Below are positions 1-7,636 of a stretch of 64,000 nucleotides of DNA, in pieces; the stretch's first letter is position 1, and each line of letters begins with the position of its first letter. Origin of the DNA: Alphaproteobacteria bacterium. Its GTDB lineage: Bacteria > Pseudomonadota > Alphaproteobacteria > Micropepsales > Micropepsaceae. The notes under the pieces were generated by a model. The model was not told the DNA's origin. It did no database searches and worked only from the letters and a program-made list of their open reading frames with translations. The position numbers and the translations under genes are program-made. The stretch is taken from assembly GCA_947474565.1 (NCBI GenBank), contig CANJIS010000005.1, forward strand, positions 1 through 64,000, read 5' to 3'.

Positions 1-128
1 CAGGTCGGCTTTTTGTAGTCGGACCGGCGGTAGAGGTAGATCGCCCCATCCCTGAAGGTTTTCGCCTCCAAAACCTTGGCGGATGACCGTTTTTGGGCGG
101 AAGCCCTACCCACTAGATCTATTGGCAT
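1..128 (-). CDS. Probable tyrosine recombinase/integrase, N-terminal fragment (runs off left edge)
   Basis: An uninterrupted frame reads leftwards from an ATG at 128 to the window edge (42 codons seen). A strong ribosome binding site (AGGGGG) lies six bases upstream of the ATG. The visible end reads KTFRDGAIYLYRRSDYKK, which resembles the N-terminal strand region of phage-type integrases (a display of short basic and aromatic strands), but no catalytic residue is in view. It lies just 3' of a tRNA gene and points away from it, the usual position of an island integrase. The family call is inference from context plus weak similarity; it could be another small basic protein. Confidence 0.42.
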   Translation of the reverse strand, partial: MPIDLVGRASAQKRSSAKVLEAKTFRDGAIYLYRRSDYKKPT

Positions 129-138
129 ATACGCCCCC

Positions 139-158
139 TAAACGGGAAAATCCGTTTA
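139..158. promoter_or_regulatory. Inverted repeat upstream of the integrase-like start
   Basis: TAAACGG and CCGTTTA form a seven-base inverted repeat with a six-base spacer, about ten bases upstream of the ATG at 128 and next to its ribosome binding site. It could be an operator for the integrase-like gene. This is only a structural observation. Confidence 0.25.
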
Positions 159-184
159 CGATCCGTATATTACCTTTTTGGGGG

Positions 185-216
185 ATTTAAATAAAGACAA
201 TGACGCTAAGTCATTG
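185..216 (-). terminator. Hairpin and T-rich tail after tRNA-Gly
   Basis: CAATGAC and GTCATTG (198-216) form a perfect seven-base stem with a five-base loop. On the minus strand it is followed by a T-rich stretch (TCTTTATTT). It sits 16 bases beyond the encoded CCA of the tRNA, as expected for a rho-independent terminator of the tRNA transcript. Confidence 0.55.
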
Positions 217-232
217 ATTTTACTTAGAGACT

Positions 233-307
233 TGGAGCGGGCGAACGGATTCGAACCGTCGACCCTAACCTTGGCAAGGTTATGCTCTACCCCTGAGCTA
301 CGCCCGC
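233..307 (-). tRNA. tRNA-Gly (GCC anticodon)
   Basis: The minus strand folds into a complete cloverleaf: a seven-base acceptor stem GCGGGCG/CGCCCGC, a D arm with GCTC/GAGC, an anticodon loop TTGCCAA, a T arm containing GGTTCGAATCC, discriminator U and an encoded CCA at 235-233. The anticodon GCC reads glycine GGC/GGU codons. Its 3' end faces the integrase-like frame, and the gene is intact, as expected when an element inserts at a tRNA 3' end and restores it. Confidence 0.97.
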
Positions 308-319
308 ACTCCAGTCGAA

Positions 320-346
320 GGCGGGGGTTATCGCTCAAGCCCCGCC
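320..346 (-). terminator. GC-rich hairpin downstream of glnE
   Basis: GGCGGGG and CCCCGCC arms with a 13-base loop lie five bases beyond the glnE stop on the minus strand. There is no clear T-tract, so it may slow or stabilise the transcript rather than end it cleanly. Confidence 0.4.
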
Positions 347-351
347 CGACT

Positions 352-3225
352 TCAAGCCTCGCTTACCAGCCGGGTGAAAAAGTCCCTAACCGCGATTTGT
401 GACTCCCGCAGGCGCTGTTCCAGGGCCGTGAAATCCGCGGCCCCGCCGGCACGCGCCAACAGCTCCTTCAAGGCGGGCGTGGCTTCTTCCGCTTTCAAGG
501 TTTCGTCCAGCGCGATGCGCAGGGTCTGGGTCAGCGCCTGCTCCAAACCGGCCGCGCCCCTGAGTAGGGCGGCATCAGCAGGGTTCAGCAGACCCGCTTG
601 TGCCAGCCTGTCCAGCACCGCGATGGTGTTGGTGTCCAGGATCTGCGGCTGTGCATGAGCATGGAGCAATTGCATGGTCTGGGCGATGAATTCGATATCC
701 ATCATCCCGCCCGGCGCATATTTCAGATCCCAGATATTGTGGCCGGGATAGCTTGCTTCCAGCTTGGTGCGCATATCGCGCACATCGGTCAGAATTTTTT
801 TCGGATCCGGTTTGGTGGCAAGACGGCGGCGGATTTCTTCTTCGACACGGCGGCGTAGACCATCCGGTCCCGCCACGGTGCGGGCGCGCGTCAACGCCAT
901 ATGCTCCCAGGTCCAGCTTTCGCTGGCATGGTAATCGGCAAAGGATTTCAGGCTCACCGCCGCCGGGCCCTTGTTGCCGGTGGGGCGCAGCCGCATATCG
1001 ACTTCATACAAAGTACCGGCGCCGGTGGGTGTGGTGAGGGCTGCGATCAGGCGCTGCCCCAGCCGCTGGAAGTAAAGCGACGGCGGCAAGGGTTTGGCGC
1101 CGTCGGAAGCTTCCACGCCGTCCGGCACATCATAGATGAACACCAGATCGAGATCGGAACTGGCGGTCATCTCAAACCCGCCCAGCTTACCCAGGGCGAT
1201 GACGGCAAAGCCGGCGCCCGGCACACGCCCCGACGCAGCCGCCAGTTCATCCTCCACCTTGGGCAGAAGACCGGCGATAATGGCTTCGGCAATATGGGTG
1301 AGTGCGGGCCCCGCTTGATCGGCTGAAGCTGTGCCTTCCACGATCTGCGCACCGACCCGGAAAATCTGCTCCCGGGCAAAGCGCCGCGCCGTATCCAGCA
1401 TGTCTTCATAGCTGCCGGTCAGCCGCTTGGCGAAAGCGTCGTCCAACTGCGCCCGTGAGGGCAGGCTTTCCAGAAACTCGGCATCCAGCAGTGCATCCAG
1501 GGTGGAAGGATTACGTGCCAGATGGACGGACAGGCGCGGCGCCGATCCCAGCACCCGCGCCAGCAGCCCCAAAAATTCCTGCCGCGCCAGGAACAGAGAG
1601 AAAAGCTGCACCCCCGACGGCAGACCGGAAAGAAATCGGTCGAACTGGGCGAAGGCGGCGTCCGGATCGGGCGTCGCCGCCAATGCGCCCAGGATGGCCG
1701 GCATCAGCTTGGTCAGCAATTCACGCGCCCTGGCAGAGCGCATGGGGCGGATACGGCCATGATGCCAGCCGCGAATGGCGCCGGAGGCATGCGACGCGTC
1801 TTTGAATCCCATCGCCGACAAGGTGGAAAGGGTTTCCGGATCGTCCTCGACGCCGGTAAAAACCAGATTGCCGCGCGCGTCGGTCAGTTGCGGTTCGCGC
1901 TCAAACAGCCGGGCATAATGGCCCTGCACAGTTTCCAGCACCGCGACGAATTCCGCCTCGAACGCGTGTCTGTCGTCATAGCCCATGAAGCAAGCGATGT
2001 GGTCCAGGCCTTCGGCGTTTTCGGGCATACGATGGGTTTGCTGGTCGTCCACCATCTGCAGCCGGTGTTCCAACGTGCGCAGATACAGATAGCAACGCCG
2101 CATATCCTCTGCCGCCTGGACCGTGATGATGTCTTGGGCTTGCAAAATCCCCAGTGTCCGCAAAGTTGCCGGACTGCGCAAAAGTGGGTTGCGCCCGCCC
2201 AGGATCAATTGCTGGGTCTGGGCGAAAAACTCGATCTCGCGGATGCCGCCGCGCCCGAGTTTGATGTTGTGACCCGCCACCACGACTTCGGAATGACCGC
2301 CATGGGCATGAATCTGCCGCTTGATGGATTGAATGTCTTCAATCGCCGCGAAGTCCAGATTGCGCCGCCAGATGAAGGGGGCGATGGATTTTATAAAATC
2401 CGCACCGGTCTGGGGATCGCCGGCACAGGGCCGCGCCTTTATCATAGCGGCGCGCTCCCAGTTCTGACCCTGACTTTCGTAATAGTCCAAGGCCGCACCG
2501 ATTGAGATCGCCACTTGCGTCACGCCGGCATCGGGCCGCAGGCGCAAATCCACCCGGAAGACATAGCCGTCGGAGGTGGTTTCGGCGATGAGCTTGACCA
2601 GCCCGCGCACCAGGTCCACCGCTGCACCGCGCGGATCGCCCAACCGCTGAAACGGAAACCGCTCCTCGTCGTAAAACACCACCAAGTCGATATCGCTGGA
2701 ATAGTTGAGCTCATGGGCGCCCCACTTGCCCATGGCCAGAACCGTCAGGCCGGTAGTGGCTTCCAGCTTGGCGCCATCTTTTTCTGGCAAGCCATGCTCA
2801 GCCGCCATGCGCGCCAGCAGGAAACGCAAAGCGCCCTGCACGCAGGCATCGGCAAATTCGCTGAGCGCAGCGGTCACCCGCATCAACTCCCAGCCGCCGA
2901 TATCGGCCAGCGCGATCACCAGCGCGGCGCGGCGTTTGGCGCGGCGGAGCGACGCCATCGCCTCACTCTCATCGGCGAAAGCCGACAGCGCCAAGGCGAG
3001 GACCTCGGTCAAAAGCGTATCGGGACCGGCGGTAAAATAGGCGGCGAGGGTTTCGGTTTCCCGCAGCGCCAGGCGCAGAAGGAACGGGCTGCTGCCGAAA
3101 GCCCCGGCCAGAAGCGCGCGGGCTTGCTCGTCCGGCGGCGTGAAGCCCTTTTCTGCCAACGCTTCAAAGCCGCGGGCGACACGCGCGGCGTCAAACGGCA
3201 GAGGGGGAATGTGGAGGGCTGACAT
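352..3225 (-). CDS. glnE: Bifunctional glutamine synthetase adenylyltransferase/deadenylase
   Basis: This 957-residue protein adds AMP to, or removes it from, a tyrosine of glutamine synthetase, setting nitrogen assimilation in response to PII and glutamine. Both nucleotidyltransferase halves are visible. The first has GKWGAHELNYSSDIDLVVFY near residues 166-185, with the paired aspartates D178 and D180. The second has GKLGGFEMTASSDLDLVFIY near residue 690. In this family the N-terminal half is the deadenylase and the C-terminal half the adenylylase. Length is normal. It follows the sensor kinase by 16 bases and is probably the last gene of the degP-regulator-kinase-glnE run. The order is common in alphaproteobacteria, without a proven functional link. 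Confidence 0.97.
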   Translation of the reverse strand: MSALHIPPLPFDAARVARGFEALAEKGFTPPDEQARALLAGAFGSSPFLLRLALRETETLAAYFTAGPDTLLTEVLALALSAFADESEAMASLRRAKRRAALVIALADIGGWELMRVTAALSEFADACVQGALRFLLARMAAEHGLPEKDGAKLEATTGLTVLAMGKWGAHELNYSSDIDLVVFYDEERFPFQRLGDPRGAAVDLVRGLVKLIAETTSDGYVFRVDLRLRPDAGVTQVAISIGAALDYYESQGQNWERAAMIKARPCAGDPQTGADFIKSIAPFIWRRNLDFAAIEDIQSIKRQIHAHGGHSEVVVAGHNIKLGRGGIREIEFFAQTQQLILGGRNPLLRSPATLRTLGILQAQDIITVQAAEDMRRCYLYLRTLEHRLQMVDDQQTHRMPENAEGLDHIACFMGYDDRHAFEAEFVAVLETVQGHYARLFEREPQLTDARGNLVFTGVEDDPETLSTLSAMGFKDASHASGAIRGWHHGRIRPMRSARARELLTKLMPAILGALAATPDPDAAFAQFDRFLSGLPSGVQLFSLFLARQEFLGLLARVLGSAPRLSVHLARNPSTLDALLDAEFLESLPSRAQLDDAFAKRLTGSYEDMLDTARRFAREQIFRVGAQIVEGTASADQAGPALTHIAEAIIAGLLPKVEDELAAASGRVPGAGFAVIALGKLGGFEMTASSDLDLVFIYDVPDGVEASDGAKPLPPSLYFQRLGQRLIAALTTPTGAGTLYEVDMRLRPTGNKGPAAVSLKSFADYHASESWTWEHMALTRARTVAGPDGLRRRVEEEIRRRLATKPDPKKILTDVRDMRTKLEASYPGHNIWDLKYAPGGMMDIEFIAQTMQLLHAHAQPQILDTNTIAVLDRLAQAGLLNPADAALLRGAAGLEQALTQTLRIALDETLKAEEATPALKELLARAGGAADFTALEQRLRESQIAVRDFFTRLVSEA

Positions 3226-3241
3226 CGCCCAGATTTGTAAT

Positions 3242-4705
3242 CTATTCGGCGGCTGCGCGGGATGTAATTTGCGGCACTTTGTAGGCGCCGGGCGGGGTCA
3301 GGCGCTGCATCGGGCGCGGGAAGCGTAAAATCGCCCGCAACCCCGGCTCATTGTCTTCCAGAATCAATTCCGCATTGTGGAAATGCGCCACCGCCTGAAC
3401 CAGCGACAGGCCCAGGCCCGTGCCGGGGGAATGACGGCTGGCTTCCAGCCGCACAAAGCGTTCCACCACACGCGGCCGTTCCTCGGGTGGAATGCCAGGG
3501 CCGGTATCGGCGACGCAAAGATCGACGCCCTGGAAACTCATGGCCGGCCGCACCGTCACCCGCCCGCCCGGCGGGGTATATTTAAGCGCATTGTCCACCA
3601 GATTGGCCAGCGCCTGGGAAACCAGGCTGCGATTGCCTTCGATCACCGTATCATTGCCATGCAGCCCGAAGGGTGCGGCAAGGGTCAGGCTGACATTCTT
3701 TTCTTCCGCCAGCGGCTCATACAATTCGCAGATGTCGGCGGCTACAGAGGCCAGATCAAGCGGCGACATGGCGCCCCGCGCCGTGCCGGCATCGGTTTCG
3801 GCAATCAGCAAGAGTGCATTGAAGGTGCCAATCAACTGATCGGTTTCGGCGATGGCGCGGTCCATCTCGGTGGTGTCGGCACCGGACGCGGCCAGTCGCG
3901 CCTGGGATTGCTCCAGCCGTTGGCGCAAGCGGTTGAGCGGCGTGCGCAGGTCATGCGCCACAGAATCAGTGACTTCGCGCAGGCCCTTCATCAGCCGTTC
4001 AATACGGTCCAGCATGCGGTTGAGATTTTCCGCCAGCACATCGAATTCATCCTGGGCGCCGGAAACCGGCACCCGGCGGGCAAGGTTGCCGGCCACGATC
4101 TCGCCCGAGGTGCGATTGATCGAGTCCAGCCGCGCCAGCATGTTGCGGCTCATCAGGGCACCGCCCAGCAAACCGAAGGCCAGGATCAGGCCCATGGTCC
4201 ATGGCAGGGTGGTGGTGAACATGCGCTGGGTGAGATCGCGGTCATGCACATCCTCGCCCACCAGCAGATAGAAATCACCCGACGGAGTCTGAAGCGGAAA
4301 AAGCTGGCCACGGGCGCGCCGCGTTTCCGGCATGCCATTCACCCGGCGTTCGTAATCGAATTCCACGAAATTTCCGGTCTCGGGCCGGACCCCGGGCCAG
4401 GAATCCAGATTGCCGGACAAATAGCGGTGCTGGTCGTCGGCCAGGATGTAAAGCGCCTGGCCAGGATGCAGCGAACGGTTGCGTACGCTTTCGTCCAGAC
4501 CACGTATGCCCAGACGCTGATACTGCTCGTTCAGGCCGGTGATCTCGGCTTCGATGATCTGATCGGCCTGGGCATCCATGGTGCGGCGCGTGTTCCAATA
4601 GGTGAAGAACAGCAGCGCGCTCACCGAAAAGGCGAACAGCACGACATAGACAAGCACAATGCGGAACGCCTGGGTGCGAACCAGACGAAGCGTGGCCCGG
4701 GTCAT
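3242..4705 (-). CDS. Membrane sensor histidine kinase, OmpR-partner type
   Basis: The 487-residue kinase has two membrane segments (about 12-36 and 168-186) bracketing a periplasmic sensor of about 130 residues. A HAMP linker follows, then a HisKA domain with the phosphorylated His at 251 in VAHDLRTPLNRL, and an ATPase domain with LVDNALKYTPPG (N box), DTGPGIP (G1) and GTGLGL (G2). A GAGGGG ribosome binding site lies close to the ATG. It starts 19 bases after the response regulator stop, so the two form a pair. The stimulus is unknown. Its place downstream of degP suggests envelope stress, which is inference. Confidence 0.93.
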   Translation of the reverse strand: MTRATLRLVRTQAFRIVLVYVVLFAFSVSALLFFTYWNTRRTMDAQADQIIEAEITGLNEQYQRLGIRGLDESVRNRSLHPGQALYILADDQHRYLSGNLDSWPGVRPETGNFVEFDYERRVNGMPETRRARGQLFPLQTPSGDFYLLVGEDVHDRDLTQRMFTTTLPWTMGLILAFGLLGGALMSRNMLARLDSINRTSGEIVAGNLARRVPVSGAQDEFDVLAENLNRMLDRIERLMKGLREVTDSVAHDLRTPLNRLRQRLEQSQARLAASGADTTEMDRAIAETDQLIGTFNALLLIAETDAGTARGAMSPLDLASVAADICELYEPLAEEKNVSLTLAAPFGLHGNDTVIEGNRSLVSQALANLVDNALKYTPPGGRVTVRPAMSFQGVDLCVADTGPGIPPEERPRVVERFVRLEASRHSPGTGLGLSLVQAVAHFHNAELILEDNEPGLRAILRFPRPMQRLTPPGAYKVPQITSRAAAE

Positions 4706-4724
4706 CCCCTCCCCCGGCCGGCGC

Positions 4725-5399
4725 TCATCGCGCCCGTATCATATAGCCCGCGCCGCGGATCGTATGCAGCAGGGGCGTGTCGAAACCCTTGTCGATCTTG
4801 GCGCGCAGGCGCGAGATATGGACGTCGATCACATTGGTCTGGGGGTCGAAGTGATACTCCCACACGCTTTCCAGCAGCATGGTGCGGGTCACCACCTGGC
4901 CGGCATGGCGCATTAAGTATTCCAGCAGGCGGAATTCGCGCGGCTGAAGATCGATGGTCTGGTCGCCCCGCTTGGCGGCGCGCGTTAACAAATCCAGATG
5001 CAGATCGCCGACCGAAAGCTGGGTCTTCACCGTCACCGGCGAGCGGCGGCGCATCAGGGCATCCACACGCGCCAGCAATTCGACAAAGGCATACGGCTTG
5101 GTGAGATAATCGTCGCCGCCGGCCTTGAGGCCCTTCACCCGGTCATCCACTTCGGAGAGGGCGGAGAGAAAAAGCACCGGGATGGTGTTGCCGTGCTCGC
5201 GCATCTCGGCCACCACGCCCAACCCGTCCATCTTGGGCAACATGCGATCAATGATCGCGACATCGTAAGGACGCGACAGCGCCAGGGAGAGGCCCAGATC
5301 GCCATCCGAGGCATCGTCAACCACATGCCCCGACTCTTTCAGGCCTTGAACCAGATAACGCTGGGCTTCCAGATCGTCCTCAACAACGAGAATGCGCAT
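4725..5399 (-). CDS. OmpR/PhoB-family response regulator
   Basis: A 224-residue two-domain regulator. The receiver domain begins MRILVVEDD and has the phospho-acceptor Asp at 51 in IIDRMLPKMDG and the conserved KPY segment. The C-terminal winged helix carries LQPREFRLLEYLMRH and IDVHISRLRAKID, typical of DNA-binding OmpR regulators. An AGAGGA ribosome binding site precedes the start. It is the cognate partner of the kinase immediately downstream. A 120-base gap separates it from degP, so it may have its own promoter. The target genes are unknown; degP is a reasonable candidate. Confidence 0.95.
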   Translation of the reverse strand: MRILVVEDDLEAQRYLVQGLKESGHVVDDASDGDLGLSLALSRPYDVAIIDRMLPKMDGLGVVAEMREHGNTIPVLFLSALSEVDDRVKGLKAGGDDYLTKPYAFVELLARVDALMRRRSPVTVKTQLSVGDLHLDLLTRAAKRGDQTIDLQPREFRLLEYLMRHAGQVVTRTMLLESVWEYHFDPQTNVIDVHISRLRAKIDKGFDTPLLHTIRGAGYMIRAR

Positions 5400-5519
5400 G
5401 CAGGGGGTCCTCTTTCATCCAAATAGGGTCCGCGCCGGCGGCGAGCTGGGGGGACAGGCTGCACCACCAGCGCGGGGGGCCAGACGGCGGGGATTTTCAC
5501 CCCTCCGCCCGAGAAATCT

Positions 5520-7100
5520 TCACGCACCAATATCAACGGCAACGAAGCGCGAGTTGCCTTGGCTTGCCACCAGCAGCAGCACGCTCTTGCGCCCGCCCTT
5601 GGTGGCTTCGGCCACACCGGCCTGTACATCTTGCGGCGTCTTCACCACACGGCTGCCGACCTTCATCACGACATCGCCGGGAGACAGACCCTTGTCGGCG
5701 GCGTCGCTGGCAGGATCGACCTTGGTAATCAGTACACCGTTGACGGATTCAGGCAGGTTGTAGGTCCTGCGCGCGGTCGGCGTCACCGCAGTGAGACCCA
5801 GGCCCATGGCGGTAGCCGATGCAGACGGAGCGCTGGGCGTGGCGGGCGCGTTGGATGCCACCTTTTCATCGGGGCGCGCACCAATCAGCACCTTGACGGT
5901 TTTGCTCTGGCCCTGGCGTTCAATCGAGAAATCGGCGCTGCTGCCAGCGATGGCGCTGGCGACACGGCGAAACAGATCGCGCGAATCCTCAACCGCCTTG
6001 CCGTCAATCGCGGTGACGACGTCACCCTGCTCAAAGCCCGCCTTGGCGGCCGGGCCATTGGGCACAACATTGGCGACGATGGCGCCCTTGGGCTCTTTCA
6101 GGCCCAGCGAAGAGGCGATCTCGGGCGTGATGCTTTGGATTTCCGCGCCCAGATAACCGCGCGCGACGCGGCCATGCGCCTGAAGCTGCGCCACCACGTC
6201 ATGGATGGTGCTGGCCGGAATGGCGAAGCCGATACCAACGCTGCCGCCAGACGGCGAGAAGATCATCGAGTTCATGCCAATCACCTGACCGCGCAGGTCA
6301 AAGGTCGGGCCGCCCGAATTGCCGCGATTGATCGGCGCATCGATCTGGATGAAGTCGTTATAGTTGCCGGCGCCGATATCGCGGCCGATGGACGAAACGA
6401 TGCCCGCGGTCACCGAATTGGACAGGCCGAAGGGATTGCCGACCGCAACCACCCAGTCGCCAACGCGCAAACCGCGATCATTGCCGAATTCCAACATGGG
6501 CAGCGGTTTGTCGCTGGTGATCTTGATCAGGGCGATGTCGGTGGCGGGATCGGTGCCGATCAGCTTGGCGGTGAAGCTGCGCCCATCGGGCAGCTTGACC
6601 GTGATTTTCTTGCTGGCGTCGATCACATGGTTGTTGGTGACGATCAGTCCAGTCTTGTCGATCAGGAAGCCGGAGCCGGCGCTGATCTCCTTGCGCGGCG
6701 GCTGGTTCTGCTGCTGGCGCTGGAACTGATTGAACAGATCGCGGAACGGCGCCGGCACATTGTCGGGAACGTCGAGGTCATCGCTGTTGCCTCCACCGCC
6801 GGCGCTCATGGTCTCGGAGGTGATGGTCACCACTGCCGGACTGACGCGCTCCACCAGATCGGCGAAGCTGAAGGGTGAGGAATTTTCTAGCATGCGCGGC
6901 GGCGCGGCGCGGCTGGTGGTCTCATTGGCGGCGAGTTCAACCGCCCGGTGATCGGCGATCTGACGCGCGGGCGGCATCAGCGCGAAAGCGCCCAAACCCA
7001 CCACCACGATGGCGGCCGCCGAACTCATGGCCAGCAACCGGCTGTGCCGGCCCGGCTTGCGGGGGCTGGCAGGGGTGTTCTGCGGGTTTTGGGTCTGCAT
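5520..7100 (-). CDS. degP: Periplasmic serine endoprotease of the DegP/Do (HtrA) family
   Basis: This 526-residue protein degrades misfolded envelope proteins. It has an N-terminal membrane anchor or uncleaved signal (about residues 22-43), a trypsin-like domain with the triad His158 (TNNHVID), Asp188 (ATDIAL) and Ser262 (RGNSGGPTFD), and two PDZ domains, the second ending near the C-terminus. The start at 7100 is chosen because AAGGAG lies eight bases upstream; a longer frame to 7139 has no such signal. It sits between ccmH and the two-component pair. The family also includes DegQ and MucD, which cannot be separated by sequence alone. Confidence 0.95.
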   Translation of the reverse strand: MQTQNPQNTPASPRKPGRHSRLLAMSSAAAIVVVGLGAFALMPPARQIADHRAVELAANETTSRAAPPRMLENSSPFSFADLVERVSPAVVTITSETMSAGGGGNSDDLDVPDNVPAPFRDLFNQFQRQQQNQPPRKEISAGSGFLIDKTGLIVTNNHVIDASKKITVKLPDGRSFTAKLIGTDPATDIALIKITSDKPLPMLEFGNDRGLRVGDWVVAVGNPFGLSNSVTAGIVSSIGRDIGAGNYNDFIQIDAPINRGNSGGPTFDLRGQVIGMNSMIFSPSGGSVGIGFAIPASTIHDVVAQLQAHGRVARGYLGAEIQSITPEIASSLGLKEPKGAIVANVVPNGPAAKAGFEQGDVVTAIDGKAVEDSRDLFRRVASAIAGSSADFSIERQGQSKTVKVLIGARPDEKVASNAPATPSAPSASATAMGLGLTAVTPTARRTYNLPESVNGVLITKVDPASDAADKGLSPGDVVMKVGSRVVKTPQDVQAGVAEATKGGRKSVLLLVASQGNSRFVAVDIGA

Positions 7101-7204
7101 GTTCGCTCCTTGTGGTCCCGGATCTGCCCGCCGGACCAAGCCCTGCGAGACGATATATCCGCATCATTGCGGATTTCTATCCAGATTATTAAAAAAATGA
7201 AGTA

Positions 7205-7636
7205 TTACAGCGGGTCGGAAGGCGCCGCTTTGCGTGCCTTGCTTATCACAAAAATGGCGACCCCGCCCGCCACGATCAAGACCAAGAACGGCGCGGCCCA
7301 GAGAAAATAGGTGTCCGCTTCGACGGGCGGCCGCATCAAAATGTAATTGCCGTAGCGGGCCGTAAGGAACTCCTGGATCTGGCGGTCGGAGCGGCCTTCC
7401 ACCATTTGCTGGCGCACCAGCTGACGCAGTTCCTCCGCCAGCGGCGCGTGCGATTCATCGATGCTTTCGCCTTGGCAAACCAGACAACGCAACTGGCGCT
7501 GCAGATTGCGGGCGCGCGCCTCCATCGCTGGATCGGAAAAAGTGCCGGGCGCAGGCGCTGCCCGCGCCGGGATCGGCGCAATGGAAAAAAACGCGGGCGC
7601 GGCAAGCAGCAGCAGAAGAAAGAGGACGCGTTTCAT
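7205..7636 (-). CDS. ccmH: Cytochrome c maturation protein CcmH (CycL)
   Basis: A 143-residue membrane-anchored thiol-disulfide protein that reduces apocytochrome c before heme attachment. It has a signal sequence (about residues 1-26), the signature LRCLVC with redox cysteines 51 and 54, and a C-terminal membrane helix around residues 107-127. The ATG at 7636 overlaps the ccmF stop as ATGA, showing translational coupling; longer upstream starts lie inside ccmF. It is the short alphaproteobacterial form, without the fused CcmI-like TPR domain of E. coli CcmH. Confidence 0.95.
   Translation of the reverse strand: MKRVLFLLLLLAAPAFFSIAPIPARAAPAPGTFSDPAMEARARNLQRQLRCLVCQGESIDESHAPLAEELRQLVRQQMVEGRSDRQIQEFLTARYGNYILMRPPVEADTYFLWAAPFLVLIVAGGVAIFVISKARKAAPSDPL

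Noticed and set aside
3377-5104. Long plus-strand frame opposite the kinase and regulator
   Set aside because: The minus strand encodes complete two-component proteins with all motifs; the plus frame is low-complexity shadow sequence.
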